A stretch of DNA of 19,102 nt from positions 1 through 19,102 of the forward strand of contig CAZCCV010000039.1 in assembly GCA_964497515.1 (NCBI GenBank), written 5' to 3'. Both the position numbers and the translations under genes were made by a program. Within the stretch, counting starts at the first letter, position 1, and every line of letters starts with the position of its first letter. This document shows positions 1 through 7,496 of the stretch, one piece after another. Source of the stretch: CAZCCV01 sp964497515 (GTDB lineage: Bacteria; Armatimonadota; UBA5829; DTLH01). Under the pieces are notes generated by a model that did not search any database, was not told the DNA's origin, and saw only the letters and a list, made by a program, of their open reading frames with translations.

Positions 1-46
1 AAGGGGACATTTTCCCTCTGCAAAAAAGGGGACATAGTCCCTCTGC
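1..46. repeat. Two direct copies of a 21-nt hairpin-forming repeat
   Basis: Positions 1-21 and 26-46 are the same 21-nt unit (AAGGGGACAT, two variable bases, then TCCCTCTGC), repeated at a 25-nt period with two mismatches. Copy 2 contains GGGAC-ATA-GTCCC, a perfect 5-bp hairpin; copy 1 keeps only a GGGA/TCCC stem. The GGGGACA...TCCC core resembles the short palindromic repeats often scattered near REP-associated (RAYT, Y1) transposases in environmental bacteria. That link is from general knowledge, and no transposase is visible here. The array starts at the window edge and may continue to the left. Confidence 0.6.
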
Positions 47-169
47 TATAACAGGCTTGGAACGAGGATGGTCGGGCGCGCAAAGAGCAGGAAGCTCATA
101 ATTGCATTCGTTGTTCTAATTGCAGCAACTGCGGTGCAAATGATAATCAAAGGGCTGGGTGCGGACTGA
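38..169 (+). pseudogene. C-terminal remnant of a TSUP (TauE/SafE-like) permease
   Basis: After an in-frame TAG at 35-37 inside the repeat, the frame is open to TGA at 167-169. It encodes about 40 residues ending in one hydrophobic helix (LIIAFVVLIAATAVQMII). The pattern GTRMVGRAKSRKL followed by a last helix and a short KGLGAD tail matches how sulfite-exporter/TSUP permeases end. TSUP genes also very commonly sit directly upstream of DUF1634 genes, as here, with the stop and next start overlapping (TGATG). A 33-aa frame starting at ATG 68 exists but lacks convincing spacing for a ribosome site. I infer a permease gene cut off by the repeat, or a contig broken at it. The alternative is a genuine tiny membrane protein. 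Confidence 0.5.
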
Positions 170-492
170 TGAGAGTTGATGTAGACAGATTCATACAGAT
201 TACACTTACTGTAGGGGTTCTAGCCAGCCTCCTGCTGCTTGTGTGGGGTGTGATTCCGCTGCTGCATCCGGCCGCAAGTCAAACACCGCAATCAATGATT
301 GCAAGGTTTGTTGAACTCGACGCCAACGCGGCCATCAATCTAGGAATACTCGTGCTTCTGCTAACGCCAGTAGCACGGGTAGCAGCGTCACTCGTGGCAT
401 TTGCTATAGAACGGGATGTGCGGTTTGTCCTGATTTCGATACTTATACTGGTGATCCTGGCGATATCCACATTTGTGAGGCATACTGTATAG
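169..492 (+). CDS. DUF1634 membrane protein
   Basis: 107-aa integral membrane protein with three predicted helices (about residues 10-30, 53-75 and 84-103). The loop between the first two contains the SMIARFVELDANAAINLGILVLLLTPVARV segment that typifies DUF1634 (described here only by its ends: ELDA, then NLGIL and LTPVARV). DUF1634 proteins are small partners of unknown function, encoded next to TSUP sulfite/sulfonate exporters. The start overlaps the preceding stop by one base, so translation is probably coupled to the upstream permease remnant. It converges on smpB with only a 17-nt gap and no recognisable terminator. If the upstream permease is really truncated, this gene may be an orphan. 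Confidence 0.75.
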   Translation: MRVDVDRFIQITLTVGVLASLLLLVWGVIPLLHPAASQTPQSMIARFVELDANAAINLGILVLLLTPVARVAASLVAFAIERDVRFVLISILILVILAISTFVRHTV

Positions 493-509
493 ACACCGGA
501 TGGTAGGTG

Positions 510-971
510 TCATTCTCTCTCCGACATCTCTCTGCGTTGCTGGCGTTCAACATCACGCTCAGCAATAGCCTGCCGCTTGTCGTAGAGCTTTTTGCCTTTT
601 CCTACGCCTATCTCCAACTTTGCATAACCGCGCTGGAAGAAGATCTTAAGAGGGACTATTGTGAGCCCGCGTTGCTCGGCTCTAGTCCGCAGTTGACGGA
701 TTTCGTCTTTATGAAGCAAGAGCTTTCGCGCGCGGCGTGAGTCAACTGCCCATCGGTTCGCAAATTCGTAAGGTGCTATGTACATTCCGTGCAGCCACAG
801 TTCCCCATTCTCTACGCGGCAGAATGCGTCCTGCAGATTGACTTTGCCTGCACGTATGGACTTCACTTCAGTGCCGACAAGTTCGATGCCCGCTTCATAT
901 GTGTCGTCGATTGTGTAATCGTGCCAGGCTTTTCGATTCGTGATAACTGGTCTGTTTGCTGCCTTGTCCAT
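510..971 (-). CDS. smpB: SsrA-binding protein SmpB
   Basis: SmpB binds tmRNA and delivers it to stalled ribosomes for trans-translation. The 153-aa product has the family hallmarks in order: NRKAWHDY near the N-terminus, then EAGIELVGTEVKSIRAGKVN, a central beta-barrel with LWLHGMYIAPYE, the KLLLHKDEI segment, and a basic C-terminal tail (KGKKLYDKR...RQQRR). Length is normal. An upstream ATG at 983 would add four residues, but it overlaps a perfect TATAAT box (minus strand, 982-987). Transcription from that box would start after it, so ATG 971 is preferred. The gene lies 50-60 bp downstream of the M23 hydrolase gene on the same strand, apparently with its own promoter. The tmRNA gene itself is not in the window. 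Confidence 0.93.
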   Translation of the reverse strand: MDKAANRPVITNRKAWHDYTIDDTYEAGIELVGTEVKSIRAGKVNLQDAFCRVENGELWLHGMYIAPYEFANRWAVDSRRARKLLLHKDEIRQLRTRAEQRGLTIVPLKIFFQRGYAKLEIGVGKGKKLYDKRQAIAERDVERQQRREMSERE

Positions 972-981
972 AACAGCGAAC

Positions 982-990
982 ATTATATCA
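982..990 (-). promoter_or_regulatory. Extended -10 promoter of smpB
   Basis: Read on the minus strand, this is TGATATAAT, a perfect -10 hexamer with the TGN extension. The position 17 nt upstream has no good -35 hexamer, which is usual for extended -10 promoters. The box ends 10 nt before ATG 971, so the predicted mRNA would have a 5' leader of only a few bases and no Shine-Dalgarno sequence. Confidence 0.55.
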
Positions 991-1032
991 GTTTTTGATG
1001 TGAGGTGTGGAGGGCTTTGGGCGAAGATTCGG

Positions 1033-2187
1033 CTACAGAGGATTGACAGCCCGCCCGTTTATCCGTTTTTCGAAGTGAACGTGAGGTCCTGTGCTCCAAC
1101 CAGTACTGCCCGAGCGAGCAATTGCCTCTCCCTGTTTAACACGCTGACCAGACTTCACAAGCAGCTTGGAGTTGTGGCCATAAAGCGTCGATACTCCTCC
1201 CCCGTGATCAACAATGACACAATACCCGTAAGGGCCGTTCCAAGCAGCGGAAATCACTTCTCCATCGGCAGCGCATTTGACTGGCGTTCCTGTCGGGACA
1301 GCGAGGTCGATCCCTGTGTGGAATGAGTGTGCGCGGGTGATTGGGTGGATGCGATAACCAAACTTGCAAGTGAGACGACCGTTTACAGGAAGCATCAACC
1401 CACCACTGAAGGTAGGCTTGTAGCCACCAGTACTCTTTCGAGATGCCTCGTATTGGCGTATTATTGCCTCAATACGGTTCGACTCAGCCGCCAGGTCTGC
1501 AAGTGCGTGCTCGTATAACTCACGATCGTGTTCGACGGCATTCAACTCATCCCTCTGCCGGCCTGCCAGACCAGATACTTTGTCCCGCTGGCGCACCAAC
1601 TCCGCTTGCAATGCTGCAATTCTGGTGACTTGTGCCGCCTGTTCGCGCTTGTCGTTTTCGACAGATTCTTTCTCTCGCTTGATCTCTGTCACGAGATCCA
1701 TATCACTTGAGACAATCTCCCGAATGTAGTAACTGCGGGTAAGCATAGTCTGCATATTTTGTGAGCCCAGAAGCACTTCGAGGTAGTTGATATCCTCGCC
1801 TTCATAGAGTGCTGCCAGACGGTTTTCGAGGAGCCTCGCGCGTCTGTTAAGCTGCCGCTCGGTTCTAACTAGTCTCTGGTTTATGACCTTCAACTTATTC
1901 TCAGCAGCCATTAGCTGAACTTTGTTACTGGTAACCCTGTCCTGTGCGGATTCAAGTCGTCGTTGAGTAGACACCAGTTGATCAGTAATATTCTTCTGTC
2001 TTGCCTTGGCGCGACGGAGCTGGGCTTGAACGTTGCGCATACGTTGGTTTACATTGTTCAGCTTGCTGCCCAGCGCTTTTTGACTCTGTGGGTTCCTTGT
2101 CTGCGCTGACGAAAGAGGGCCGAACACAAGGAGGATCGCAGCAATTGACAAGCATAATACACTGATTGTTCTCTTAATCAAACGCAT
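1033..2187 (-). CDS. EnvC-like coiled-coil murein hydrolase with LytM/M23 domain
   Basis: 384-aa exported protein. Residues 1-28 form a signal peptide (basic start, hydrophobic LCLSIAAILLVFG core, SSAQ cleavage region). Residues about 35-250 are a long, charged, heptad-rich coiled coil. Residues about 262-384 are a peptidase M23 (LytM) domain. The zinc and catalytic residues are all present: HTGID (H290, D294), YGH (H338) and HVH (H369, H371). It is the third gene of ftsE-ftsX-M23, starting 7 nt after the ftsX stop. FtsEX is known to open coiled-coil hydrolases or activators of this kind at the division site (EnvC, PcsB, CwlO partners). Unlike E. coli EnvC, whose LytM site is degenerate, this one looks enzymatically competent. 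Confidence 0.88.
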   Translation of the reverse strand: MRLIKRTISVLCLSIAAILLVFGPLSSAQTRNPQSQKALGSKLNNVNQRMRNVQAQLRRAKARQKNITDQLVSTQRRLESAQDRVTSNKVQLMAAENKLKVINQRLVRTERQLNRRARLLENRLAALYEGEDINYLEVLLGSQNMQTMLTRSYYIREIVSSDMDLVTEIKREKESVENDKREQAAQVTRIAALQAELVRQRDKVSGLAGRQRDELNAVEHDRELYEHALADLAAESNRIEAIIRQYEASRKSTGGYKPTFSGGLMLPVNGRLTCKFGYRIHPITRAHSFHTGIDLAVPTGTPVKCAADGEVISAAWNGPYGYCVIVDHGGGVSTLYGHNSKLLVKSGQRVKQGEAIARSGSTGWSTGPHVHFEKRINGRAVNPL

Positions 2188-2194
2188 ATCAGAA

Positions 2195-3127
2195 TCAAGC
2201 CCTGAGGAATCTCCTCATCGATATATAACTGCCGATTGCCCCAATTGCAGCACCGGCAATAACCATATACTGAAGCAATTGCACTTTGCCAAGCCCACTG
2301 GATAGATCTCTTAGCGTCGGGAGCACTCTTTCCACCATACAACCGATATATCCTGAGCAGAGTGTAATTAGCCCAACTGAAATCAAGGCTCCGATTGTGC
2401 CGATGACTATTCCTTCAATTACGAGCGGCGCGCGTATAAACCAGTTGCTCGCACCTACTAACTGCATAATGCGTATCTCGTGACGCCTCGCAAATAGCGT
2501 CAACCGAATTGCATTGTGGATTATGAAGACCGTTGTAAGGAAGAGTATGATTGCGACTAAAATGCCCAAGGTTCTGACGAGGTCTGCGATCACTCGCAGC
2601 CGTTGGTGGTCTTCCTTTCCATCGGAGACCTTTCGTACATTTGGGATTTTGCGTATCTGTTCTGCGAGAACTTCAGTTTGACGAGAATTCTTCGATTCCA
2701 CCTTCAAGGCATACGGCAGAGGATTACTGATGATCCCGCTCACAACGTCCGCATTCAGTTTCCGTTTGAACTCGGCATACTCTTCATCCCGTGAGAGTAA
2801 TTCGACGTTCTTCACCAACGATAGTTTGGCAATGGTGTCGCGAACCTGCTGAGCTTCAGCCTCAGTTGCTGTGCGGGGGACAAAGACTCGAATTTCAAAT
2901 GCTGCCAATTGGCGTTCTACGAACCTGTGACTGCCTAGAGCCAATAGTGCAAACGCACCGAGGATGGCTAAAGACAGCGCGACCGTGGAAATCGAGGCGA
3001 CGGCCATAATGCCGTTCCGCCATATTCCTACAAGAGCCTCTCTTATCAGATACTCAGTGTTTCTAAAGCTCACTTCTGCAAAGGCTTTCCGATTCAGTTG
3101 AATTGCTGTAGGTTCCGTTGTGCTCAT
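2195..3127 (-). CDS. ftsX: Cell division protein FtsX
   Basis: 310-aa permease-like partner of FtsE. It has the family layout: a cytoplasmic N-terminus with YLIREALVGIWRNG, TM1 (IMAVASISTVALSLAILG), a large extracytoplasmic loop of about 100 residues with the RVFVPRTATEAEAQQV and DVVSGIISNPLPYALKV regions, then TM2-TM4 ending in YISMRRFLRA. The extracytoplasmic loop is where FtsX contacts its hydrolase partner, probably the next gene. The ATG at 3127 overlaps the end of ftsE by 65 nt and has no clear ribosome site. A GTG at 3073 (residue 19, VSFRNTEYL) overlaps ftsE by only 11 nt, has GGAAAG 11 nt upstream, and would give the more usual FtsX N-terminus. Either start is possible. Confidence 0.9.
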   Translation of the reverse strand: MSTTEPTAIQLNRKAFAEVSFRNTEYLIREALVGIWRNGIMAVASISTVALSLAILGAFALLALGSHRFVERQLAAFEIRVFVPRTATEAEAQQVRDTIAKLSLVKNVELLSRDEEYAEFKRKLNADVVSGIISNPLPYALKVESKNSRQTEVLAEQIRKIPNVRKVSDGKEDHQRLRVIADLVRTLGILVAIILFLTTVFIIHNAIRLTLFARRHEIRIMQLVGASNWFIRAPLVIEGIVIGTIGALISVGLITLCSGYIGCMVERVLPTLRDLSSGLGKVQLLQYMVIAGAAIGAIGSYISMRRFLRA

Positions 3128-3779
3128 CGCGCACTACACGTCCGCAGTCCAGCGCAACGACACGCCGCACCAGCCGATCCACAACTTGGTTGTCGTGTGT
3201 TGCCACAAGCACCGTAGTGCCCAAATCGTTAATCTTGGACAGGATTTGCATGATACCCCACGACGTGTCGGGATCCAGATTGCCTGTGGGCTCATCGGCG
3301 ATTAGAATAGGAGGGTTGTTAATGAGAGCACGGGCAATTGCCGCACGTTGCTGCTCACCACCCGAAAGCTCGTTAGGAAAAGAATCGCATCTATGCATCA
3401 TCCCAACAAGATCGAGCGCTTCGGAAATGCGCTTCCTCATTTCTCGTCGCGGCACAGTGGTTACACGAAGGACAAAGGCCAGATTCTCCCATATGGTGCG
3501 CTGGGGCAACAGTTTGAAGTCCTGGAATACAACTCCCAGTTTTCGCCGAAGATAAGGCACGCCGTTTGTTGGGATTATTGTGATATCTTGTTTAGCAACA
3601 AAGACCCTACCCTCTGTAGGAACAAGTTCGCGATACAGGAGCTTAAGTAGCGATGATTTGCCGCTGCCACTGGCGCCTACCAGAAAGACAAAATCACCTG
3701 CTCCTACCCTGACGCTAACCCGGGACAATGCCTGTACGCCGTTTGGGTAGACCAAAGAGACATTACACAATTCTATCAT
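3063..3779 (-). CDS. ftsE: Cell division ATP-binding protein FtsE
   Basis: 238-aa ABC ATPase that powers FtsX. Starting at ATG 3779 (MIELCNVSLVYPNG, the usual family start), it shows Walker A GASGSGKS (K41), Q-loop VFQDFKLL (Q86), signature LSGGEQQ (138-144), Walker B ILIADEP (E163), D-loop GNLD and switch histidine ATHD (H195). The frame stays open to an ATG at 3857, but that ATG overlaps the -10 box. ATG 3839 (adds 20 residues) remains a possible start. No strong Shine-Dalgarno sequence separates the choices. The last ~16 residues (NSTESESLCRSEL) extend beyond the normal end, and their codons overlap the start region of ftsX, so the two are translationally coupled. Confidence 0.92.
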   Translation of the reverse strand: MIELCNVSLVYPNGVQALSRVSVRVGAGDFVFLVGASGSGKSSLLKLLYRELVPTEGRVFVAKQDITIIPTNGVPYLRRKLGVVFQDFKLLPQRTIWENLAFVLRVTTVPRREMRKRISEALDLVGMMHRCDSFPNELSGGEQQRAAIARALINNPPILIADEPTGNLDPDTSWGIMQILSKINDLGTTVLVATHDNQVVDRLVRRVVALDCGRVVRDEHNGTYSNSTESESLCRSEL

Positions 3780-3855
3780 CAGTTCGCGGCCCCCAGTCCA
3801 CGCGGAAAGGCTGCCGTCCCCGCGCAAAAACTGCCTCATCGGCCAGTTCCCGGAC

Positions 3856-3884
3856 ATTATACATTAAGGAGTTTTTCAACACAA
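3856..3884 (-). promoter_or_regulatory. Promoter of ftsE-ftsX-M23 operon
   Basis: Read on the minus strand: TTGTGT (3884-3879), a 17-nt spacer, then TATAAT (3861-3856). A transcript would begin near 3849, about 10 nt before ATG 3839 and 70 nt before the preferred ftsE start at 3779. It lies back to back with the lptF promoter in the 3780-3954 divergent gap. Confidence 0.5.
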
Positions 3885-3919
3885 CCCTTCTGAGTCCAAA
3901 AGAAGGCAGATAGAAGCGG

Positions 3920-3948
3920 TTTACCTACTCGGGTGTGCGTGCTATAAT
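3920..3948 (+). promoter_or_regulatory. Promoter of the lptF-type gene, predicted leaderless
   Basis: TTTACC (3920-3925), a 17-nt spacer, then TGC-TATAAT (TATAAT at 3943-3948), i.e. an extended -10. The -10 ends only 6 nt before the ATG at 3955, so the expected transcription start coincides with the start codon. There is no room for a Shine-Dalgarno sequence. Confidence 0.6.
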
Positions 3949-3954
3949 CGGCTG

Positions 3955-5052
3955 ATGCGCGGTTATCTGCCGATTAGAATACTAGATAGATATGTCTGGA
4001 AAGAGATGGTAGCGCCCACTCTCGCTGGGACGCTGGTCGTTGTCGTCTTAATGTTGGGCAACTATCTTTTCTACCACATACGTGATTTCTTCGGCCACGT
4101 AAGCCTCGTCGATGCGCTTACACTCCTCGGATTGACCATCCCCTCTGCCGCGTGGATGATTCTGCCGTCAGGCGCGCTCTTCGGCGCTGCTCTCTCTGTG
4201 ACCAGACTCACCCGTGATAGTGAGCTTACTATGATGCGAATGGCGGGAGTTAGTGCAAAACGCATATTTCTCCCACTGTTTTTGGTTGGCATTGCGTTGT
4301 CTGTACTGCATTACTGTGTTCAAGAGAAGGTTGCTCCGTGGGCTGAGACCAAGAGCAAGCAGATTCTCAATCGCATCTATAGTACACCAGGTGGGCTTCC
4401 TATCCAGGCCAATGTTTTCTTCAGTTCAGACAATTACTGGTTCTACGTGCAGCGTATTGAAGAGGGGGGCAAACAGACTATTCTTCACAATGTGATGGTC
4501 TACGAAATGCCAGTAGGCGATGGCTACCCTACCCTGACGACTGCGGAAAGAGCTGTTCAGTCGCGGAATAACGTCTGGCTTCTCAAAAATGGCATTCTAC
4601 GAAAGACCGGTGCCGATGGTTTTACCGAAACTGAGGCGCGCTTCAAAGAAGCGAAGCTTGATCTTCGTAAACCCATTGCTCCACTCTGGCAGACAAGCAA
4701 AAGCCCCGAGGAGATGTCGGCTTCCGAACTCCGCGAGAGACTGAAGATTTTCGGCAATGCACGAAATGAACAGCTTAACGATTGGCGCACCAACTATCAT
4801 TTCAAGCTTTCGATTCCACTTTCGTGCTTTCTGATTATGCTCTGTGTTGCACCACTCTGTATGAAACACGGTAGGTCTGGTGGATTTACTGGAGTGCTAA
4901 TCGGTATTCTCGTGCTGGCTCTCTATTGGAACGTCATTGTATTTGGTAAACTGCTCGGCACAGCTATGATTCTGCCTCCGATTGTTGCAGGATGGTCGGA
5001 AGTAGTCATATTCCTCACGGCCGGGGTGATTCTGATGTGGAGAGCTGAATGA
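3955..5052 (+). CDS. LptF/LptG-type (YjgP/YjgQ) permease
   Basis: 365-aa inner-membrane protein of the LptF/LptG family. These proteins pair with the ATPase LptB to extract lipopolysaccharide and feed it to the periplasmic bridge. The family layout is visible: an N-terminal ILDRYVWKEMVAPTLAG amphipathic segment, TM helices at about 19-40, 58-78 and 102-120, a periplasmic beta-jellyroll of about 140 residues (about 130-270), and three C-terminal helices (about 285-365). EVTRLTRDSELT-like residues (SVTRLTRDSELTMMRMAG) form the typical cytoplasmic coupling loop. Only one such gene is present, and lptB, lptC and lptG are absent from the window. It is coupled to the next gene by an ATGA overlap. 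I cannot say whether it is LptF or LptG; both may be served by one protein. Confidence 0.85.
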   Translation: MRGYLPIRILDRYVWKEMVAPTLAGTLVVVVLMLGNYLFYHIRDFFGHVSLVDALTLLGLTIPSAAWMILPSGALFGAALSVTRLTRDSELTMMRMAGVSAKRIFLPLFLVGIALSVLHYCVQEKVAPWAETKSKQILNRIYSTPGGLPIQANVFFSSDNYWFYVQRIEEGGKQTILHNVMVYEMPVGDGYPTLTTAERAVQSRNNVWLLKNGILRKTGADGFTETEARFKEAKLDLRKPIAPLWQTSKSPEEMSASELRERLKIFGNARNEQLNDWRTNYHFKLSIPLSCFLIMLCVAPLCMKHGRSGGFTGVLIGILVLALYWNVIVFGKLLGTAMILPPIVAGWSEVVIFLTAGVILMWRAE

Positions 5053-7496
5053 AGATGAAAGCTCGCAGGCAAAGTCGATGTAGACTTGCTATCTTTCTCT
5101 TCTTGTGCGTTTCTCTTGCACTTTTCGGCCGGGCAAGTTTTGGACAGGATGACGCAGAGCAAACTACAGCAGCTTTATCAGCCTCTACAGCCTCTGAAAC
5201 TGGGCAGCCTAACGAAGCCACGACTGTAATAGGCCCTGCGGGTGATCTTCCACACGATCTTTCTATGCCTCCCACGGGCTATCGTTCCTTGCCATCCGAA
5301 TCAACGTTTTCAGTCGCGGGCGGCGTGAATGTGACTGTAAGCGACAGGCAGCTTAAACTTGATGCAGACTTCTGGCGGATTGATTTTGATGAAGGCGAGG
5401 CTGTCAAAGTAGTTGCAAACGGTAATGTAAGAGCGGTCTATCAGGAGTATACCGTCAAAAGCAGCAAAGCGATTGTCGACCTAACAACAAATGTCGCCCA
5501 ATTTTCGGGGGATGTAGAACTAATAGTGAGTGGACAGAACGCTACGGGGCAGGAACTCACAATTAGTCTGGATACCAGGCAGTGGGTTTTCGACGACGGC
5601 TCCAGCCAATTGAAGCCGGAGGTGTTCCCAGACATAATCCGTGCTCCCATATTTCTTACAGGGGACAAAGTCTCAGGGATCTCCGACAAACTGATAGAAA
5701 TAAGTGATGGCACTTTCACTACGTGCGATCTGCCTAACCCGCATTTCAAACTGAAGGTGCGTGAAGCCAGTATCTGGCCCGATAGCAAGCTAATTGCTAA
5801 AGACTCAAGCCTCTACGCATTTGGCCACAAGCTGTTCGACATATCGCGGCTTTCTATTCCGCTCAAGGATATTCGGGAGAGGCAAGGATTCTTCCCGCAG
5901 GTTGGTCTCACCGAGGAAGAAGGGCTATTTGTTAAGACGGCCTATACAGTGCAGGCGGGACGGAAGAGTGTCGTTAATGCCAAAGTTGACCTTATGACAA
6001 AGAAGGGTATTGGGCTCGGGCTGGATGATACGTACGCACGGAAGAACGGGATCGGTGCACTGAATGTATACTGGCTTTCGGATCGCAATCAGGATTTGAA
6101 CACGCTAACAGGACGCTTTTCGCACCAGCAGAAAATTGGGTCTGTTACGGCAGATCTTATTGCAGACTATCGATCAAACAGTTATATGTTCTCACCGGCT
6201 TCGACCTCGCTTTCGAATGAACTGCGTCTCCGCAGGAGTAAGACAGGGCAAAACTCTCGTTTCGGCATTCGGCACAATACAAATCGGGGATTTGGAAAGT
6301 ACTCTCAGCTATCTTCCAATTTCCAACACTCTCAGGCTCTTGGCGAAAACAGCGACGCTACTTTTGCTCTTGACTACTTCAGATCTGAGAGCCCCATACA
6401 GTACCAAGGAAACCTTATTAATGCTGCTACTGCGCAGTTGTCTTCAAGGCTTGCTTATAACCACAGGAGCGCTCTTTACGACTGGTCTTTGAGGTTTGAC
6501 AAGATTAACGATCTTTCTGATGAAGCATTTATTAGTCAGGGATCGGGTCAGTTCGCTGGGATTGAACGGCTTCCTGAGCTCGAGCTTACAAGCTCTTCCG
6601 ATCGGCTGAAACGAGTTCTTCCCTTCGGCATCCCCGCACAGTTCGGCTTGGCTGTTGGACGCTATAGGGAAGGACTTGGTCGGGTCGATACCGAGCGCCT
6701 AGTTGCTAATCTTACGGTTCCTAATCGCTCATACGAGCTCGGGAACAATCTGGAGCTTGCAGCGAGCGGTGGTTTTAAACAGTACGTTTACGGCGACCAT
6801 ACTGCTCAGTACGTTGTAGATAGTGCACTTGATCTGAGCCGCAAGATTGGTGATAAATCCACGGTTTCCCTTTCCTACCGCTACTTGCGCCCTAATGGAT
6901 ATACTCCGTTCAGGTTTGACTTTATAGGCAAGTATAATATCCTCGAGGGGCGCATCAATATTCAAGAGTCGAAGAAGCTCAGGTTGAGCTTGGCGAGCGG
7001 ATACAACTTTGAAGAAAAGACTTTTCCGTGGGAAGATATTAGTCTGAGGGCTACTTATCAGCCGTCCGATCGCTTGCTGCTATTCACATCGGCCGGTATA
7101 GACCTGAACAGGAGTGAATGGCGTCCGCTTGTGAATCAGATCAGGCTTCGACTGCCGGGGGATTTCCGACTCGATGTTGGTTCGCGTTACGATATTGAAC
7201 GCCACCAGTTTTCGAGTTTCAAAACTCGGCTTGATACACCTATCGGCAAACTGTGGCGTCTGCGAGCCAGCACTGGCTACAACGGTTACACAAAGAGCTT
7301 CGATTACAAGGACTTTCAGATTGTTCGCGATTTGCACTGTATGGAGCTCGCTGTCACGTGGGTGGATGAACGCACCTATTGGCAGGAGCGTGGTTTGAGG
7401 ATCAATCTTAGAATCAAAGCATTCCCCATCTTCGATTCGTTTGGCGTGGGGCAATCGGGGCAGTTGCTGGATACCAGCGTAGGAGAAATGCTCTAG
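5049..7496 (+). CDS. LptD/OstA-like outer-membrane LPS-assembly protein
   Basis: 815-aa exported protein. Residues 1-32 are a signal peptide (MKMKARRQSRCR, hydrophobic core, ASFGQ cleavage region). A low-complexity linker rich in T, A and S follows (about 35-85). Residues about 90-205 form an OstA/LptA-like beta-jellyroll (NVTVSDRQLKLDAD, VVANGNVRAVYQEYTVKSSKAIVDLTTN, FSGDVELIVSGQNATGQEL). The remaining ~550 residues have the alternating pattern of a large beta-barrel (LptD C-terminal domain). It has the length of LptD (about 780). A strong ribosome site (GGAGAG) lies inside the end of the preceding permease gene, and the start overlaps that gene's stop (ATGA), so the two are coupled. Together they suggest an Lpt export route to a true outer membrane. 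The barrel region is weakly conserved and the assignment rests mainly on the N-terminal domain, length and neighbour. Confidence 0.78.
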   Translation: MKMKARRQSRCRLAIFLFLCVSLALFGRASFGQDDAEQTTAALSASTASETGQPNEATTVIGPAGDLPHDLSMPPTGYRSLPSESTFSVAGGVNVTVSDRQLKLDADFWRIDFDEGEAVKVVANGNVRAVYQEYTVKSSKAIVDLTTNVAQFSGDVELIVSGQNATGQELTISLDTRQWVFDDGSSQLKPEVFPDIIRAPIFLTGDKVSGISDKLIEISDGTFTTCDLPNPHFKLKVREASIWPDSKLIAKDSSLYAFGHKLFDISRLSIPLKDIRERQGFFPQVGLTEEEGLFVKTAYTVQAGRKSVVNAKVDLMTKKGIGLGLDDTYARKNGIGALNVYWLSDRNQDLNTLTGRFSHQQKIGSVTADLIADYRSNSYMFSPASTSLSNELRLRRSKTGQNSRFGIRHNTNRGFGKYSQLSSNFQHSQALGENSDATFALDYFRSESPIQYQGNLINAATAQLSSRLAYNHRSALYDWSLRFDKINDLSDEAFISQGSGQFAGIERLPELELTSSSDRLKRVLPFGIPAQFGLAVGRYREGLGRVDTERLVANLTVPNRSYELGNNLELAASGGFKQYVYGDHTAQYVVDSALDLSRKIGDKSTVSLSYRYLRPNGYTPFRFDFIGKYNILEGRINIQESKKLRLSLASGYNFEEKTFPWEDISLRATYQPSDRLLLFTSAGIDLNRSEWRPLVNQIRLRLPGDFRLDVGSRYDIERHQFSSFKTRLDTPIGKLWRLRASTGYNGYTKSFDYKDFQIVRDLHCMELAVTWVDERTYWQERGLRINLRIKAFPIFDSFGVGQSGQLLDTSVGEML

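Noticed and set aside
1..46. CRISPR array
   Set aside because: Only two copies, with a 4-nt separation instead of spacers, and no cas genes.
507..740. Plus-strand 77-aa frame over smpB
   Set aside because: Antisense shadow of smpB with no family features.
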